NCBI RefSeq assembly: GCF_037081775.1
Contig: NZ_JBAMHQ010000002.1
Coordinates: forward strand, 186,001-250,000
Reading direction: 5' to 3'
DNA from: Haladaptatus sp. ZSTT2
GTDB taxonomy: Archaea > Halobacteriota > Halobacteria > Halobacteriales > Halococcaceae
DNA: 64,000 nt
Shown: positions 36,947-45,113 of the stretch, one piece after another
Numbering within the stretch: the first letter of the stretch is position 1
How the letters are laid out: each line of letters begins with the position of its first letter
Made by a program: the position numbers and the translations under genes
Notes under the pieces: generated by a model
Told to the model about the DNA's origin: nothing
Databases searched by the model: none
The model's input: the letters and a program-made list of their open reading frames with translations, nothing else

Positions 36947-39900
36947 TTACTTGTACTGCTCGAGTCCAGTTTGCTTCAGGAATTCACTGGTACAGAACTC
37001 GACGATGTCGTCGAGTGAAGTGACCGCTTTCTCACTTTTCCGATGGTCAGCGAAGTTTTGCAGATAGGTTCCTTTCAATGAGACGACGATCGACCCGTGT
37101 TTTTTGGCGTCTGGAGTTCGCGCGGAAATTGAGACGACGTTCGGGAACTGTGCTGCGAGTTCCTCGTTGTTGAACACGACGACTAGCGTACTCTCTGGAA
37201 TGCGGTCGAGTACGGTTTCAAGCCCCATACTCCGATAATAGTCGGTCCCGAGCGGGAAGAACACGATATCGTGGAACTCGCTTGTCGCTCGCTTTAGGAC
37301 GTCCTTCTGGATTTGCAGGCGCTCTGCTGAAGCATCGATTTCAGCCGCCTTCTGATTCGCGAATGTAACGTTGTACGGTGGCAGTTCCTCGGTTTCTTCG
37401 ACGAGGCCGAACCCTGCGCTGATGAACTCTCGTGTGACTTCGTCACCGTGTGTACGGAGTTTGTTTACCGCTTCTGTGATGTAGCGCTGTTGTCTGCCTG
37501 CATAGAGGTCTCGCGCGGGAGTGAGTTGATGTCCACCATCAGCATGAATCGCATCAAGCGATGTCGATGCGAGTTCTTCTGCAGTGAGTTCGTCAGTTTC
37601 GTCGGGTGTATTCTTCGCCTTCGAGCACTGGTCGATGATGAGGATTCGCAATGGTTCGTCCGTTCCATCACGTCGGTCGTCGATGACCGGTGGTGTGAAC
37701 CAGGGTTCGTACCCAAGTGTGCCGATTACCTCTTGTCGGAGTTCTGTGGACGAACTATGTACGGACACGGGGCAGCCGATGGTCTCTGTCAGCTCTTTTT
37801 CCATCGCCCATGCATCGCCATCAACGTACAGGTGCTGATACCGACCACAGCGTTCTGTGAGCGTTTCACCCATCACATCTGGATCGAGGGAGACGCTCGA
37901 CGGTGTTTTCTCCCACCACTCGTGGAAACCGGTCGCCGTGACGACCCCGATTTCGGCGACCGGAAGGTCGTGAGTTGCTTCCCAGAACCCTGGCCGTTCT
38001 GCTTTGAGGTAGGCTTCGATGGTGTCGTAGTTGGACAGCTCGGACGAGCCCTTGGTTACGACGAGCGTTTTTGGGAGCGCATCGGCGAACTCGTTGTAGA
38101 ACCGTTTTGTGTTGTGGAACCCACGACGACGGTTTCGGTTGTTGCCTCGGAAGATTGCCACCTCGATGCCATCATATCTCTGTTCTGAGTCACCGGCGGT
38201 AATGCCCTCACAAATATTGCAGTTACAACGCTCCCAAGGCCGTTCTTGTAATAGTTCACGGTACTTCGCGAGGAGGCGACTGTCGTCGATCGCTTCCCAC
38301 GTCGCGTAGGCTTCGACGAGCGGCCAGATGTGATCGACTTTTCCGTACTCGTCATCTTCCTTTTCGAGTTGCTCGATTTCGTCGATGAGCGTTGGTTCCC
38401 ACTCTTCGAAAATCTCGTACACAGGATGGAGAATCTCTTCGTATTCCTTGAACGGGAGCGGGTCTTCTGCGCTGTCTGCCCGGAGTTTTTTTACTATTTT
38501 TCTTGTGATTGGCCCACCGAAATTTGCAATAAATTCGTTACCATATTCGTACCCTTCACCGTATTTTAGTTTTGTGCGTTTTCCGTCCTCGTATATATAT
38601 TTGCCAAGGAAAGAAGATTCAGTGACGTTCAAATACTTCACATCAAAACAGTCGTCATGACGGGAATCACTCAGAAATTCTTCAATCCCATCAAGTGACT
38701 GGCACGCTTTCTCGTGCCAAGTTTGTAACGCCTTTGCGATCGACTCATTTTTGTCGAATGCGCGAAGTGCATAGAGCATCTCCTGCCCACGAAGAGCCTT
38801 TTGAATCCCGACCTTCTCCGTGTCTCGATTCGACGCGTATCGAACGCGGAGGGCGTCGTATCGCTCATCGCTGCTCAGGTGGTAGTTGCTGCCACCGGTC
38901 CACGCAGCACGAAGCATGCTTGCGCTGTCGAAACTCGTCATGCCGCTTCGGCCCACAGTTTCGAACGCGCCCGTTTTCGCGAAGCCGAAAACGTGCGTAT
39001 CGATGCGAGTGTTGTTCTCGCGCTCGAAGCGTTTGATTCGCCGGCCAACGTTAGAGACGATGGCCTTTACTTTCTTTTCTGAACTACCGGCGACCCCGCC
39101 GATTCCGATGTACTGGAAGCCCATTTCGAGTACGTCACCGACAGCGTCTGCGTACGATTCTGGACTCCAGCCCTGAACTGCCGACATCAGGCGAAACGAG
39201 TAGGCTTTCCGTTCGCCATCTTCTTCGTAGCCCTTCTGATAGAGGTCGTACATCTCGCGGGCGTTGCGAAGCGTGAGGTCGTAGCGATACTGCATGTCGT
39301 CCTCGCGGTATACGGCGCGTGGGTCGTCGCTAAGTCGATCGATAATGTCTTCAGCCGACCCTTCGAAATCTGCTTCTGTGAAAGGTTCGACAGTCTCAAC
39401 GCCGTAGATGGAGGGTTCCTCGTCTTTGACGTACTCCGGCCAAGCTCGATCCTTATCCGAGGGGGAGGGCCACTCGTCGACCATGATGTCGACGGCGTCT
39501 CGCAATTCGTCCGGTAAGTCCTTCTTTTTCGAAATCTTGCCCGTGAACGCCCGTTCATCGAGGTAGAGGCGCGCTGTGTGGCCAGACCCGAGGACGAGAT
39601 GGTCGATGGTGACGGCCGTCGTCACATTCATGTCTTCGTAGAATTCGAGCATCTCCTCGTTGTCGTACGGCGGGAAGGGGAGGTCTTTGTACCCCCACGC
39701 GCCACAGTCGCAGATGGTTGGGAGCTGCTTCGGGAGCTTCAGGAAGTCATCATTGTATATGCCACTTTTACGGATTTTCTCCGCCTTGGAAGGGGATTCT
39801 TCGACCTGCTCCCGTGAGATGAGGAGACCGTCGATCGGCCATTCTTCCGGGCTGTAGGTATTCCAGATATATTGGTGAGGACGGTTTTCTACGTCGTGAG

Positions 39901-39973
39901 TCGAGTGCTCATCGTGGATAAAATCGTAATCTTTGTCTACCCGGTCCTCCCACTCTGGCACATAGAATCGCAC
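36947..39973 (-). CDS. dpdA: DpdA-like DNA guanine transglycosylase with C-terminal DUF6884-like domain (1008 aa)
   Basis: Starts at GTG 39973 after a good AGGTGA site. TGT signatures appear in order: DCGAWGY (Asp 89, DSGGF equivalent), ITIDHL-like TIDHLVL (about 122), YIGIGGVAGSSEK (about 288-300, GGLAVGE position), HVFGFAKTG (about 327-335) and GMTSFDSASMLRAAWTG (nucleophile Asp near 349). A zinc site CNCNIC with a downstream FHN lies near residues 586-620. The C-terminal 230 residues start LRILIIDQCSKAK and match the DUF6884-type domain seen in DpdA proteins. DpdA exchanges guanine for preQ0 in DNA; archaea make preQ0 for archaeosine in tRNA, so the substrate would be available. It heads the modification operon. 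Confidence 0.85.
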   Translation of the reverse strand: MRFYVPEWEDRVDKDYDFIHDEHSTHDVENRPHQYIWNTYSPEEWPIDGLLISREQVEESPSKAEKIRKSGIYNDDFLKLPKQLPTICDCGAWGYKDLPFPPYDNEEMLEFYEDMNVTTAVTIDHLVLGSGHTARLYLDERAFTGKISKKKDLPDELRDAVDIMVDEWPSPSDKDRAWPEYVKDEEPSIYGVETVEPFTEADFEGSAEDIIDRLSDDPRAVYREDDMQYRYDLTLRNAREMYDLYQKGYEEDGERKAYSFRLMSAVQGWSPESYADAVGDVLEMGFQYIGIGGVAGSSEKKVKAIVSNVGRRIKRFERENNTRIDTHVFGFAKTGAFETVGRSGMTSFDSASMLRAAWTGGSNYHLSSDERYDALRVRYASNRDTEKVGIQKALRGQEMLYALRAFDKNESIAKALQTWHEKACQSLDGIEEFLSDSRHDDCFDVKYLNVTESSFLGKYIYEDGKRTKLKYGEGYEYGNEFIANFGGPITRKIVKKLRADSAEDPLPFKEYEEILHPVYEIFEEWEPTLIDEIEQLEKEDDEYGKVDHIWPLVEAYATWEAIDDSRLLAKYRELLQERPWERCNCNICEGITAGDSEQRYDGIEVAIFRGNNRNRRRGFHNTKRFYNEFADALPKTLVVTKGSSELSNYDTIEAYLKAERPGFWEATHDLPVAEIGVVTATGFHEWWEKTPSSVSLDPDVMGETLTERCGRYQHLYVDGDAWAMEKELTETIGCPVSVHSSSTELRQEVIGTLGYEPWFTPPVIDDRRDGTDEPLRILIIDQCSKAKNTPDETDELTAEELASTSLDAIHADGGHQLTPARDLYAGRQQRYITEAVNKLRTHGDEVTREFISAGFGLVEETEELPPYNVTFANQKAAEIDASAERLQIQKDVLKRATSEFHDIVFFPLGTDYYRSMGLETVLDRIPESTLVVVFNNEELAAQFPNVVSISARTPDAKKHGSIVVSLKGTYLQNFADHRKSEKAVTSLDDIVEFCTSEFLKQTGLEQYK

Positions 39974-40350
39974 AGATCTACTTCACCTTACAGCAGGTTC
40001 TTCGCTCTGCAATAAGATACTGTTGTTTGCCTTTACGCGAGTGGGGAACCAATACCACGCGAGTGACTGATTCGTGAGTTCACTCTAATGTATATCTTCA
40101 GAAAAATATTCGAGGATTTTCATTGCTAATCCGCTTCATCAAACATGACAAACGAATTTTTTCTCTATGTACTGCTTCAACTGATTACATTGAGAACTGC
40201 TTGAATCGACATTTGTACTTTCTCACAATCCCTGTGCCTACCGAGCTATCCGTTTGCCCATTGGAGTTTCGGTGACGGTAATGGGAGAGACTGACATTAA
40301 TCCAATTTTTCACCTCCCGTAAATCCTTGGCAGGTCGTACGTCACGCCAG
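39974..40350. other. intergenic region between the dpdA-like operon and the TFB gene
   Basis: About 380 bases with no convincing gene. It holds the divergent promoter of the dpdA-like operon and short repeats: CGCGAGTG occurs twice about 27 nt apart near 40030-40060, and CCCATT/AATGGG form an inverted repeat near 40258-40285. The only longer frame (minus, 40185-40454) has poor composition. Confidence 0.4.
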
Positions 40351-40380
40351 TTTATCTGCCCCTGAGGGGCGAGGGGCTTT
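40351..40380 (+). promoter_or_regulatory. TATA-palindrome promoter element of the TFB gene
   Basis: TTTATCTG (TATA-like, 40351) runs directly into the palindrome GCCCCTGAGGGGC (40358-40370), 52 nt before the ATG. Transcription would start near 40380. The palindrome therefore lies between the TATA box and the start site, an operator position. Related elements precede the SWIM gene (44610, also exactly 52 nt) and the ArdC-like gene (47155). Confidence 0.5.
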
Positions 40381-40402
40381 GCAGAGTTCCTCATGATACA
40401 GA

Positions 40403-41323
40403 ATGGCGACCAGAGACATCTACGAAAAAACGTTCGACGAAGACGTACAGCCAACGAACTCCTGCCCTGAATGCGATGGGCGAATCACCACAAACTCACA
40501 TGAAACGGTGTGCGACGATTGTGGACTCCTCCTTTCTGACCAAGCCATCGACCTTGGCCCCGAATGGCGGTCGTTCCCTGACGACGAAACGAACTCCGAG
40601 CGGACGGGCGAGCCACTCACGCCCTCTCTCCATGACCACGGACTCTCCACTTCGATTGGCGAGTATCGAGACGGCAAGGGTCGCACCCTCTCGCGGAACA
40701 AACAACGCCAACTCAGGCGCCTACGCCGTGAACACGGTCGCGCTCGTCGGTCATCCAAACGCGAGCAGAACCAGGTGCGGGGATTCTACGAGATTCGACG
40801 CATCATCAGCGGGCTCGACCTCGGAACAAGCATCCGCGACCAGACGTGTGCGCTGTTCAGAACGGCCCAAAACGAAGACTTGCTTCTGGGTCGGTCACTC
40901 GAATCGATTGCCGCAGGGTGTGTGTATGCGGTGTGTCGGTGCAGTAACCTCCCGCGTGCAGTCTCTGAAATAGCTCGATACGCACACTGTGACGAAGAAT
41001 CAGTTCTCCACGCCTACAGCGTGTTGAACAGGGAACTCGGCTTACCAACCCCACCTCGGATTCCTCGGCTGTACGTCCCGCAGTTTGCCTCTGCACTCAA
41101 CGTCACTCCAGTGGTTCGTCGGCGAGCAGTCGAACTGACAGAGCAAGCCCAATCGACGGACTTGGGCAACGGATGTAATCCGGCTGGGGTGGCTGCGGCG
41201 TGTCTCGAACTCGCTGGCAGAGAGACCGGAGTTCGGGTGCTGCAGTGTGAATTGGCAGAGGTGTCGGGTGTGACGGCGGTGACCATTCGGAAGAATCGTG
41301 ACGCGCTCAGCGAGGTGCTGTGA
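40403..41323 (+). CDS. tfb: transcription initiation factor TFB (TFIIB)
   Basis: 306 residues with the TFB layout: an N-terminal zinc ribbon (CPECDGRITTN... VCDDCGLLL), a B-finger/linker with GPEWRSF and Arg-rich region, and two cyclin repeats (about residues 125-210 and 220-306). A C-terminal helix-turn-helix (ELAEVSGVTAVTIRKN) is where the BRE is contacted. Haloarchaea carry many TFBs that set promoter specificity; this divergent copy, on accessory DNA and under a palindrome-bearing promoter shared with two neighbours, probably serves local genes. It lies divergent from the dpdA-like operon. Confidence 0.95.
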   Translation: MATRDIYEKTFDEDVQPTNSCPECDGRITTNSHETVCDDCGLLLSDQAIDLGPEWRSFPDDETNSERTGEPLTPSLHDHGLSTSIGEYRDGKGRTLSRNKQRQLRRLRREHGRARRSSKREQNQVRGFYEIRRIISGLDLGTSIRDQTCALFRTAQNEDLLLGRSLESIAAGCVYAVCRCSNLPRAVSEIARYAHCDEESVLHAYSVLNRELGLPTPPRIPRLYVPQFASALNVTPVVRRRAVELTEQAQSTDLGNGCNPAGVAAACLELAGRETGVRVLQCELAEVSGVTAVTIRKNRDALSEVL

Positions 41324-41324
41324 G

Positions 41325-41474
41325 ATGGTTCGTCCTCTCTTGTGGCTGATTGGGAACGAGCCGACACCCGAGATCGTCTATGAGTGTCGGCGGTGCGGGA
41401 CGTCCGTCGAACAAACCGAATCGGTGTGTCCGTATTGTGGGCTCAGTGAGATCGCTGTCTACGACCTCAGATGA
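41325..41474 (+). CDS. small zinc-finger protein (49 aa)
   Basis: The ATG lies one base after the TFB stop codon, so the gene is probably co-expressed. The protein contains YECRRCGTSVEQTESVCPYC, a CxxC...CxxC zinc ribbon typical of haloarchaeal small zinc-finger proteins. It is too short for most gene finders. The function is unknown; the tight link with the TFB gene suggests an accessory or regulatory role. Confidence 0.65.
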   Translation: MVRPLLWLIGNEPTPEIVYECRRCGTSVEQTESVCPYCGLSEIAVYDLR

Positions 41475-41532
41475 AAGGACAAACCGTCCTCGAGAGACGG
41501 AGTGTTATCCCACTCGGTATCTGACACCCACT

Positions 41533-44181
41533 TCAGTACGAATCTTGGGTGTGCAGCGAACCATCGGCCTCGTACAGGTGGACTGTGTCACCGCTGTTGT
41601 TCCAGACTGGAGAGCCACGACCCCAGTACAGGTCGCCGTCCTGGCTCGAATCCGTGCCACTTCCTGTGTGGAGTCGGCAGCTTCCGTCGCTCGTAATCGT
41701 ATAGCCACTTGGGAATGAGTAGGTCTTCCCAACCTCGTCTTCGACGGTCCACCCGGTCATGTCCTGGTCGGTTGATCCGGTGTTCGTGAAGTCAACGTAT
41801 TCGTCGTTGAGGGTTGCACCATCGGCCTGAATCTCCTGAATACAAATTTTCGACGAACAGCCATCTCCAGACGTCGATTGTGAGACGGCGAGGCGTCCAT
41901 TATCGTCGTAGACGTACGCGGAGTCTCCCCCATTGTTCCAGACACCACCACCCCGACCCCAGTAGAGGTCAGTTGTCGAGTCGGTGCCGCTCCCGGTGTG
42001 GACGCGAACCGTTGCACCGGCATCGAGGGCGAACGAATCAGGGAAGGTGTAGTCATTCCCCGCAGCATCTTCGAGGGTGAACCCGGAACAGTCGAGAATA
42101 CTACTGCCGTCGTTTCGAATATCGACGTATTCGGTCGTCTCGTCGCCATCCTCATTGATGGTTGGAATCGAGAGACTGTACGGTGCTGGGTAGGTGTGTT
42201 CGCGGACGACGTCGCCACCAGCCGTCGTAAGGGTCGCCGTATCGCCACCGTTGTTCCACACTGCAGAGCCACGCCCCCAATAGAGGTCGGTCGAGGAATC
42301 ACTCCCACTCCCCGTGTGGACGCGGACGGTCGCGCCATCAGCGAGCGTAACGCCACTCGGGAAGGTGTAGGTCGTGTCGACGGCATCTGCGAGTTCGAAC
42401 CCAGAGAGATCGACACTCCCACCGTTCTCGTTTCTCACCTCAACGTACTCGTCGTTGAGCGTCGCACCATCCTCACTGATGGTTGGGATGGTGAGATTCG
42501 GCACCGACCACGAGGTGTCTTGGGCGATGTCGCCGTCTGCGTCGTACACGGTACAGGTGTCTGCTGAGACATCCCATCGGAACATTGACGCACCCCAGTA
42601 GAGGTCGGTCGCAGTGTCGCTCCCGCTCCCGGTGTGAACTGTGACTGAGTCACCAGCGGCGAGGGTGAACCCGCTCGGGAAGGAGTAGGTATCCCCGTCG
42701 CCGTTGGTCATTGTCCACCCGGACATATCGATGGCGTTCGACCCGTCGTTGCTGAGGACGACAGTCTCCTCATTCAACGAATCTACGTTTCGGACAACGT
42801 CATCGATTGAGAGGAGGTAGGACGGCGACGCCCCGCTTCCGGAGTAGGCACTCCAGAGCGAGAAGTCGGTCGTGTTCAGATGTGCACTCGTCACGAGAGT
42901 GTCCGACCCGACGTTGTTCTCGCTGTCGGTGATCTCATCCTCGTTCAGCCGCAGATCCGTCCCGAGGTCGGCGGCCAAACTGTTCAAGTTCGACTGCTGA
43001 GCGGAGGTTGAGGCGGCACTCCCCATCAAGATGACCGCGCCACCGTTATCGATGAAGGAAGTGATTGCAGAGACGTCGGCACTCGAAACGGTATCTTCCG
43101 GACTCGTGATGATGATTGCACGCGCATTCGAGAGCGAGGGGCCAGTCGAATCTCCGAGGGTATTGATGCCTGCGAGTTCGATGCCCTGCCCTTCGAGATA
43201 GCGTTGATAGAAAACCGTATCCTCTGCAGAACAGGAGTGGTCTGCGCCGAATTGGTGATGGCCACCATCGACGAGCACCATCCCAGAGCGGGTTCCTTCG
43301 GTGAGTGAGTCGATGAGGTTCGTTACGAAGACAAAGTGTTCGAGGTGGTCGGATACGCTGTCGTGGTCTTCTTGAATGGGTTGTCCACCGAGCATGGCGA
43401 GGTTGTTTGCCGCATCAACTCCCACGAGCGGGATATTACTGCTGTAGGTGACTGCACCCGAACTCTGTGACTGAGTTGCGGTTGATTCAGCCCAGATTGG
43501 CGTTCGAGAGTCGGCCAACTGGCCAGCCGTGGTCTTGATGCTCGTCGTGTTCGGGTGGAACGTCTGACCCACGTCGTTGTCTCGGACTTCGGGAGTTGAT
43601 GACGGATCACTTTGGCTCCAGACATTCAGACCACTCGCACGCGCTGCGTTTTCGGCATCCCAGTACGCGTCGGTGTTGGTCATACTCGCGGAGTACACAC
43701 GCGCGTATCCCTGCTCGATGGTGTACTTGTTATAGACCGTGTTCATCGACCCATCGGCGGTTCGGTCGTAGCGAATCTTTGCGAGCAATCGGCCGTAGAT
43801 ATCGAGCTCTTCTGATTCAGAGTCAACGGCAATCTGGCAGTTCGTTCCAACAGGGAGTTCTCCCTTGGCGAAGTCAGAGGCGTTGTTCCCCCACGTTTCG
43901 AGATATGCCGAGTCTTCGATGCCCTCCCATTCTTCGAGTTTATCGTAGCGTGTGTTCCCCGATTTCTCGGGGGTGTCGATGCCGAGGACGCGGACGTTGT
44001 AGACCGTGCCGTCGCTCGTGAGTTTAACGTCGAATGTGTCGCCGTCGATGGTTTTCTCGACGGTCGCGTCGTACCACGTTCCTGGTTCGAGCTGCGTGTC
44101 AGCCGCGGTTGCCACGGATGTTCCAAGAGAGACGCCGCCTACTGCACTGCCCAGTAATTTCAGGTAGTTGCGTCGTTGCAT
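41533..44181 (-). CDS. secreted Tat substrate: thermonuclease, DUF4350-like domain and four lamin-tail domains (882 aa)
   Basis: A Tat signal (RRNYLKLLGSAVGG) leads a staphylococcal-nuclease domain (about residues 33-190). The nuclease residues are intact: GDTFDV, RVLGIDTPE (Arg and Asp/Glu of the active site) and DIYGRLLAKI (second Arg). A GATase-like/DUF4350 segment follows (MVLVDGGHHQFGAD, GINTLGDS, IITSPEDTVSSADV; about 270-450). Four lamin-tail domains form the C-terminal half, each with a VHTGSGSD or LHTGSGTD loop followed by LYWG and VWNN. Such extracellular nucleases degrade DNA outside the cell; the LTD repeats may anchor it. The start was set at the ATG directly before RRNYLK; an ATG 12 nt upstream is also possible. 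Confidence 0.85.
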   Translation of the reverse strand: MQRRNYLKLLGSAVGGVSLGTSVATAADTQLEPGTWYDATVEKTIDGDTFDVKLTSDGTVYNVRVLGIDTPEKSGNTRYDKLEEWEGIEDSAYLETWGNNASDFAKGELPVGTNCQIAVDSESEELDIYGRLLAKIRYDRTADGSMNTVYNKYTIEQGYARVYSASMTNTDAYWDAENAARASGLNVWSQSDPSSTPEVRDNDVGQTFHPNTTSIKTTAGQLADSRTPIWAESTATQSQSSGAVTYSSNIPLVGVDAANNLAMLGGQPIQEDHDSVSDHLEHFVFVTNLIDSLTEGTRSGMVLVDGGHHQFGADHSCSAEDTVFYQRYLEGQGIELAGINTLGDSTGPSLSNARAIIITSPEDTVSSADVSAITSFIDNGGAVILMGSAASTSAQQSNLNSLAADLGTDLRLNEDEITDSENNVGSDTLVTSAHLNTTDFSLWSAYSGSGASPSYLLSIDDVVRNVDSLNEETVVLSNDGSNAIDMSGWTMTNGDGDTYSFPSGFTLAAGDSVTVHTGSGSDTATDLYWGASMFRWDVSADTCTVYDADGDIAQDTSWSVPNLTIPTISEDGATLNDEYVEVRNENGGSVDLSGFELADAVDTTYTFPSGVTLADGATVRVHTGSGSDSSTDLYWGRGSAVWNNGGDTATLTTAGGDVVREHTYPAPYSLSIPTINEDGDETTEYVDIRNDGSSILDCSGFTLEDAAGNDYTFPDSFALDAGATVRVHTGSGTDSTTDLYWGRGGGVWNNGGDSAYVYDDNGRLAVSQSTSGDGCSSKICIQEIQADGATLNDEYVDFTNTGSTDQDMTGWTVEDEVGKTYSFPSGYTITSDGSCRLHTGSGTDSSQDGDLYWGRGSPVWNNSGDTVHLYEADGSLHTQDSY

Positions 44182-44367
44182 TCTACGACACAACCAATTA
44201 AACGAACTATAATTAATGTGTATAATATCCCTCCCATGAGAACCAATCTCACCTAGAGATCCCGCTCACAATCAAAATCGGGTTGAGGAGTCGCTCACGG
44301 TTGAGCTGATTCTGCTTGCAGGATTTCAAATAGTGGTTTTGCCACAGAGAACCTCTGTATCTGTGTA

Positions 44368-44541
44368 ATGTCGAAGGAACAATCGGTGCATTCGACAGGC
44401 ACGCGCAAAACGTACCGCATTGGAAGGGGAGTCGAGTGCGTCCATCCCCGAGAACACCGACTGTATCTTGGCCACCAAGGGGAGGGTGCCTACTTTCAAT
44501 GCAAACTCTGTGAGTCTGTAGTCGTTAGCTACGTAAGCTGA
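44368..44541 (+). CDS. small cysteine-containing protein (57 aa)
   Basis: Plus frame with ATG at 44368. The sequence ECVHPREHRLYLG followed by FQCKLCESVVV provides one Cys, His residues and a C-terminal CxxC, a plausible zinc site. It resembles the short zinc-finger proteins common in haloarchaea, but the family was not identified. It stands between the secreted-nuclease gene and the SWIM gene. Confidence 0.5.
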   Translation: MSKEQSVHSTGTRKTYRIGRGVECVHPREHRLYLGHQGEGAYFQCKLCESVVVSYVS

Positions 44542-44609
44542 GTACTCCGTTGGCTGACGCTGGGGGTAATCGCTACGCAGGCCACTCAGTGCTCTTTCTC
44601 TACGCCGAG

Positions 44610-44646
44610 TTTATCTGCCCCCAAGGGGTGCGGGGCCACTCACAGG
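44610..44646 (+). promoter_or_regulatory. TATA-palindrome promoter element of the SWIM gene
   Basis: TTTATCTGCCCCC followed by AAGGGGTGCGGGGCCACTC. The TATA-like part lies 52 nt before the ATG at 44662, the same spacing as at the TFB gene. The segment from AGGGGTGCGG to CCACTCA is shared with the ArdC-like gene leader at 47166-47187. Confidence 0.5.
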
Positions 44647-44661
44647 CCTCGCTGTATCCCC

Positions 44662-45066
44662 ATGTCAGAACACATTCTGAACCGATTACAATACACGAAT
44701 CGCTCGCTGAAACGCGCCCAGTACGAAGCCTTCGAATTCTCGCTCACCGACCGCGGCGTCCTCGTTCGGAACGGGAGTTACGCCGATCCCGAGAATCACG
44801 AGTACCTCGTCACGGTCAGAAACGGGGTTCCAACGGACTGTGAATGCCCTGCAAACGCGCGCTTCGAGGGGGCGTGTAAGCACCGACTCGCCGTGGCAAT
44901 TCGAACACCCATCTTGCAGGCAGCACAGAAAGCCAATCGAATCATGGCCGATGGTGGGGCTGTTGAATCACTCGAATCTGAAGCAGAAGTCGAGTGTGAG
45001 ATGTGCCTTGAGGAAATTCCGTGTTGGGAGTGCTATCGAACCGGAAAGAAGGAACTACCTGAATAG
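44662..45066 (+). CDS. SWIM zinc-finger protein (134 aa)
   Basis: The SWIM motif is clear: CECPANARFEGACKHRLAV (CxC, then CxH) at about residues 60-79. The C-terminus holds a second cysteine pair set (CEMCLEEIPCWEC). SWIM domains bind DNA or proteins; in haloarchaea short SWIM proteins often accompany plasmid and replication genes. A near-identical copy of the last 36 nt of this gene lies about 1 kb downstream, after the PEP-mutase-family gene. The promoter element described at 44610 governs it. Confidence 0.85.
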   Translation: MSEHILNRLQYTNRSLKRAQYEAFEFSLTDRGVLVRNGSYADPENHEYLVTVRNGVPTDCECPANARFEGACKHRLAVAIRTPILQAAQKANRIMADGGAVESLESEAEVECEMCLEEIPCWECYRTGKKELPE

Positions 45067-45113
45067 TTCGTTTGACGGAAAGAGATTAGTGTGCCATTCG
45101 AATCTGCTAGACT

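Noticed and set aside
37448-38188. 246-codon plus-strand frame inside the dpdA-like gene
   Set aside because: It lies antisense to the conserved C-terminal domain of the transglycosylase, is Cys/Phe-rich and has no domain-like order.
41533-43000. Regular repeats in the lamin-tail part of the secreted nuclease, considered as a CRISPR-like or DNA repeat array
   Set aside because: The repetition follows protein domain units of about 110 codons in frame; there are no fixed repeats with unique spacers.
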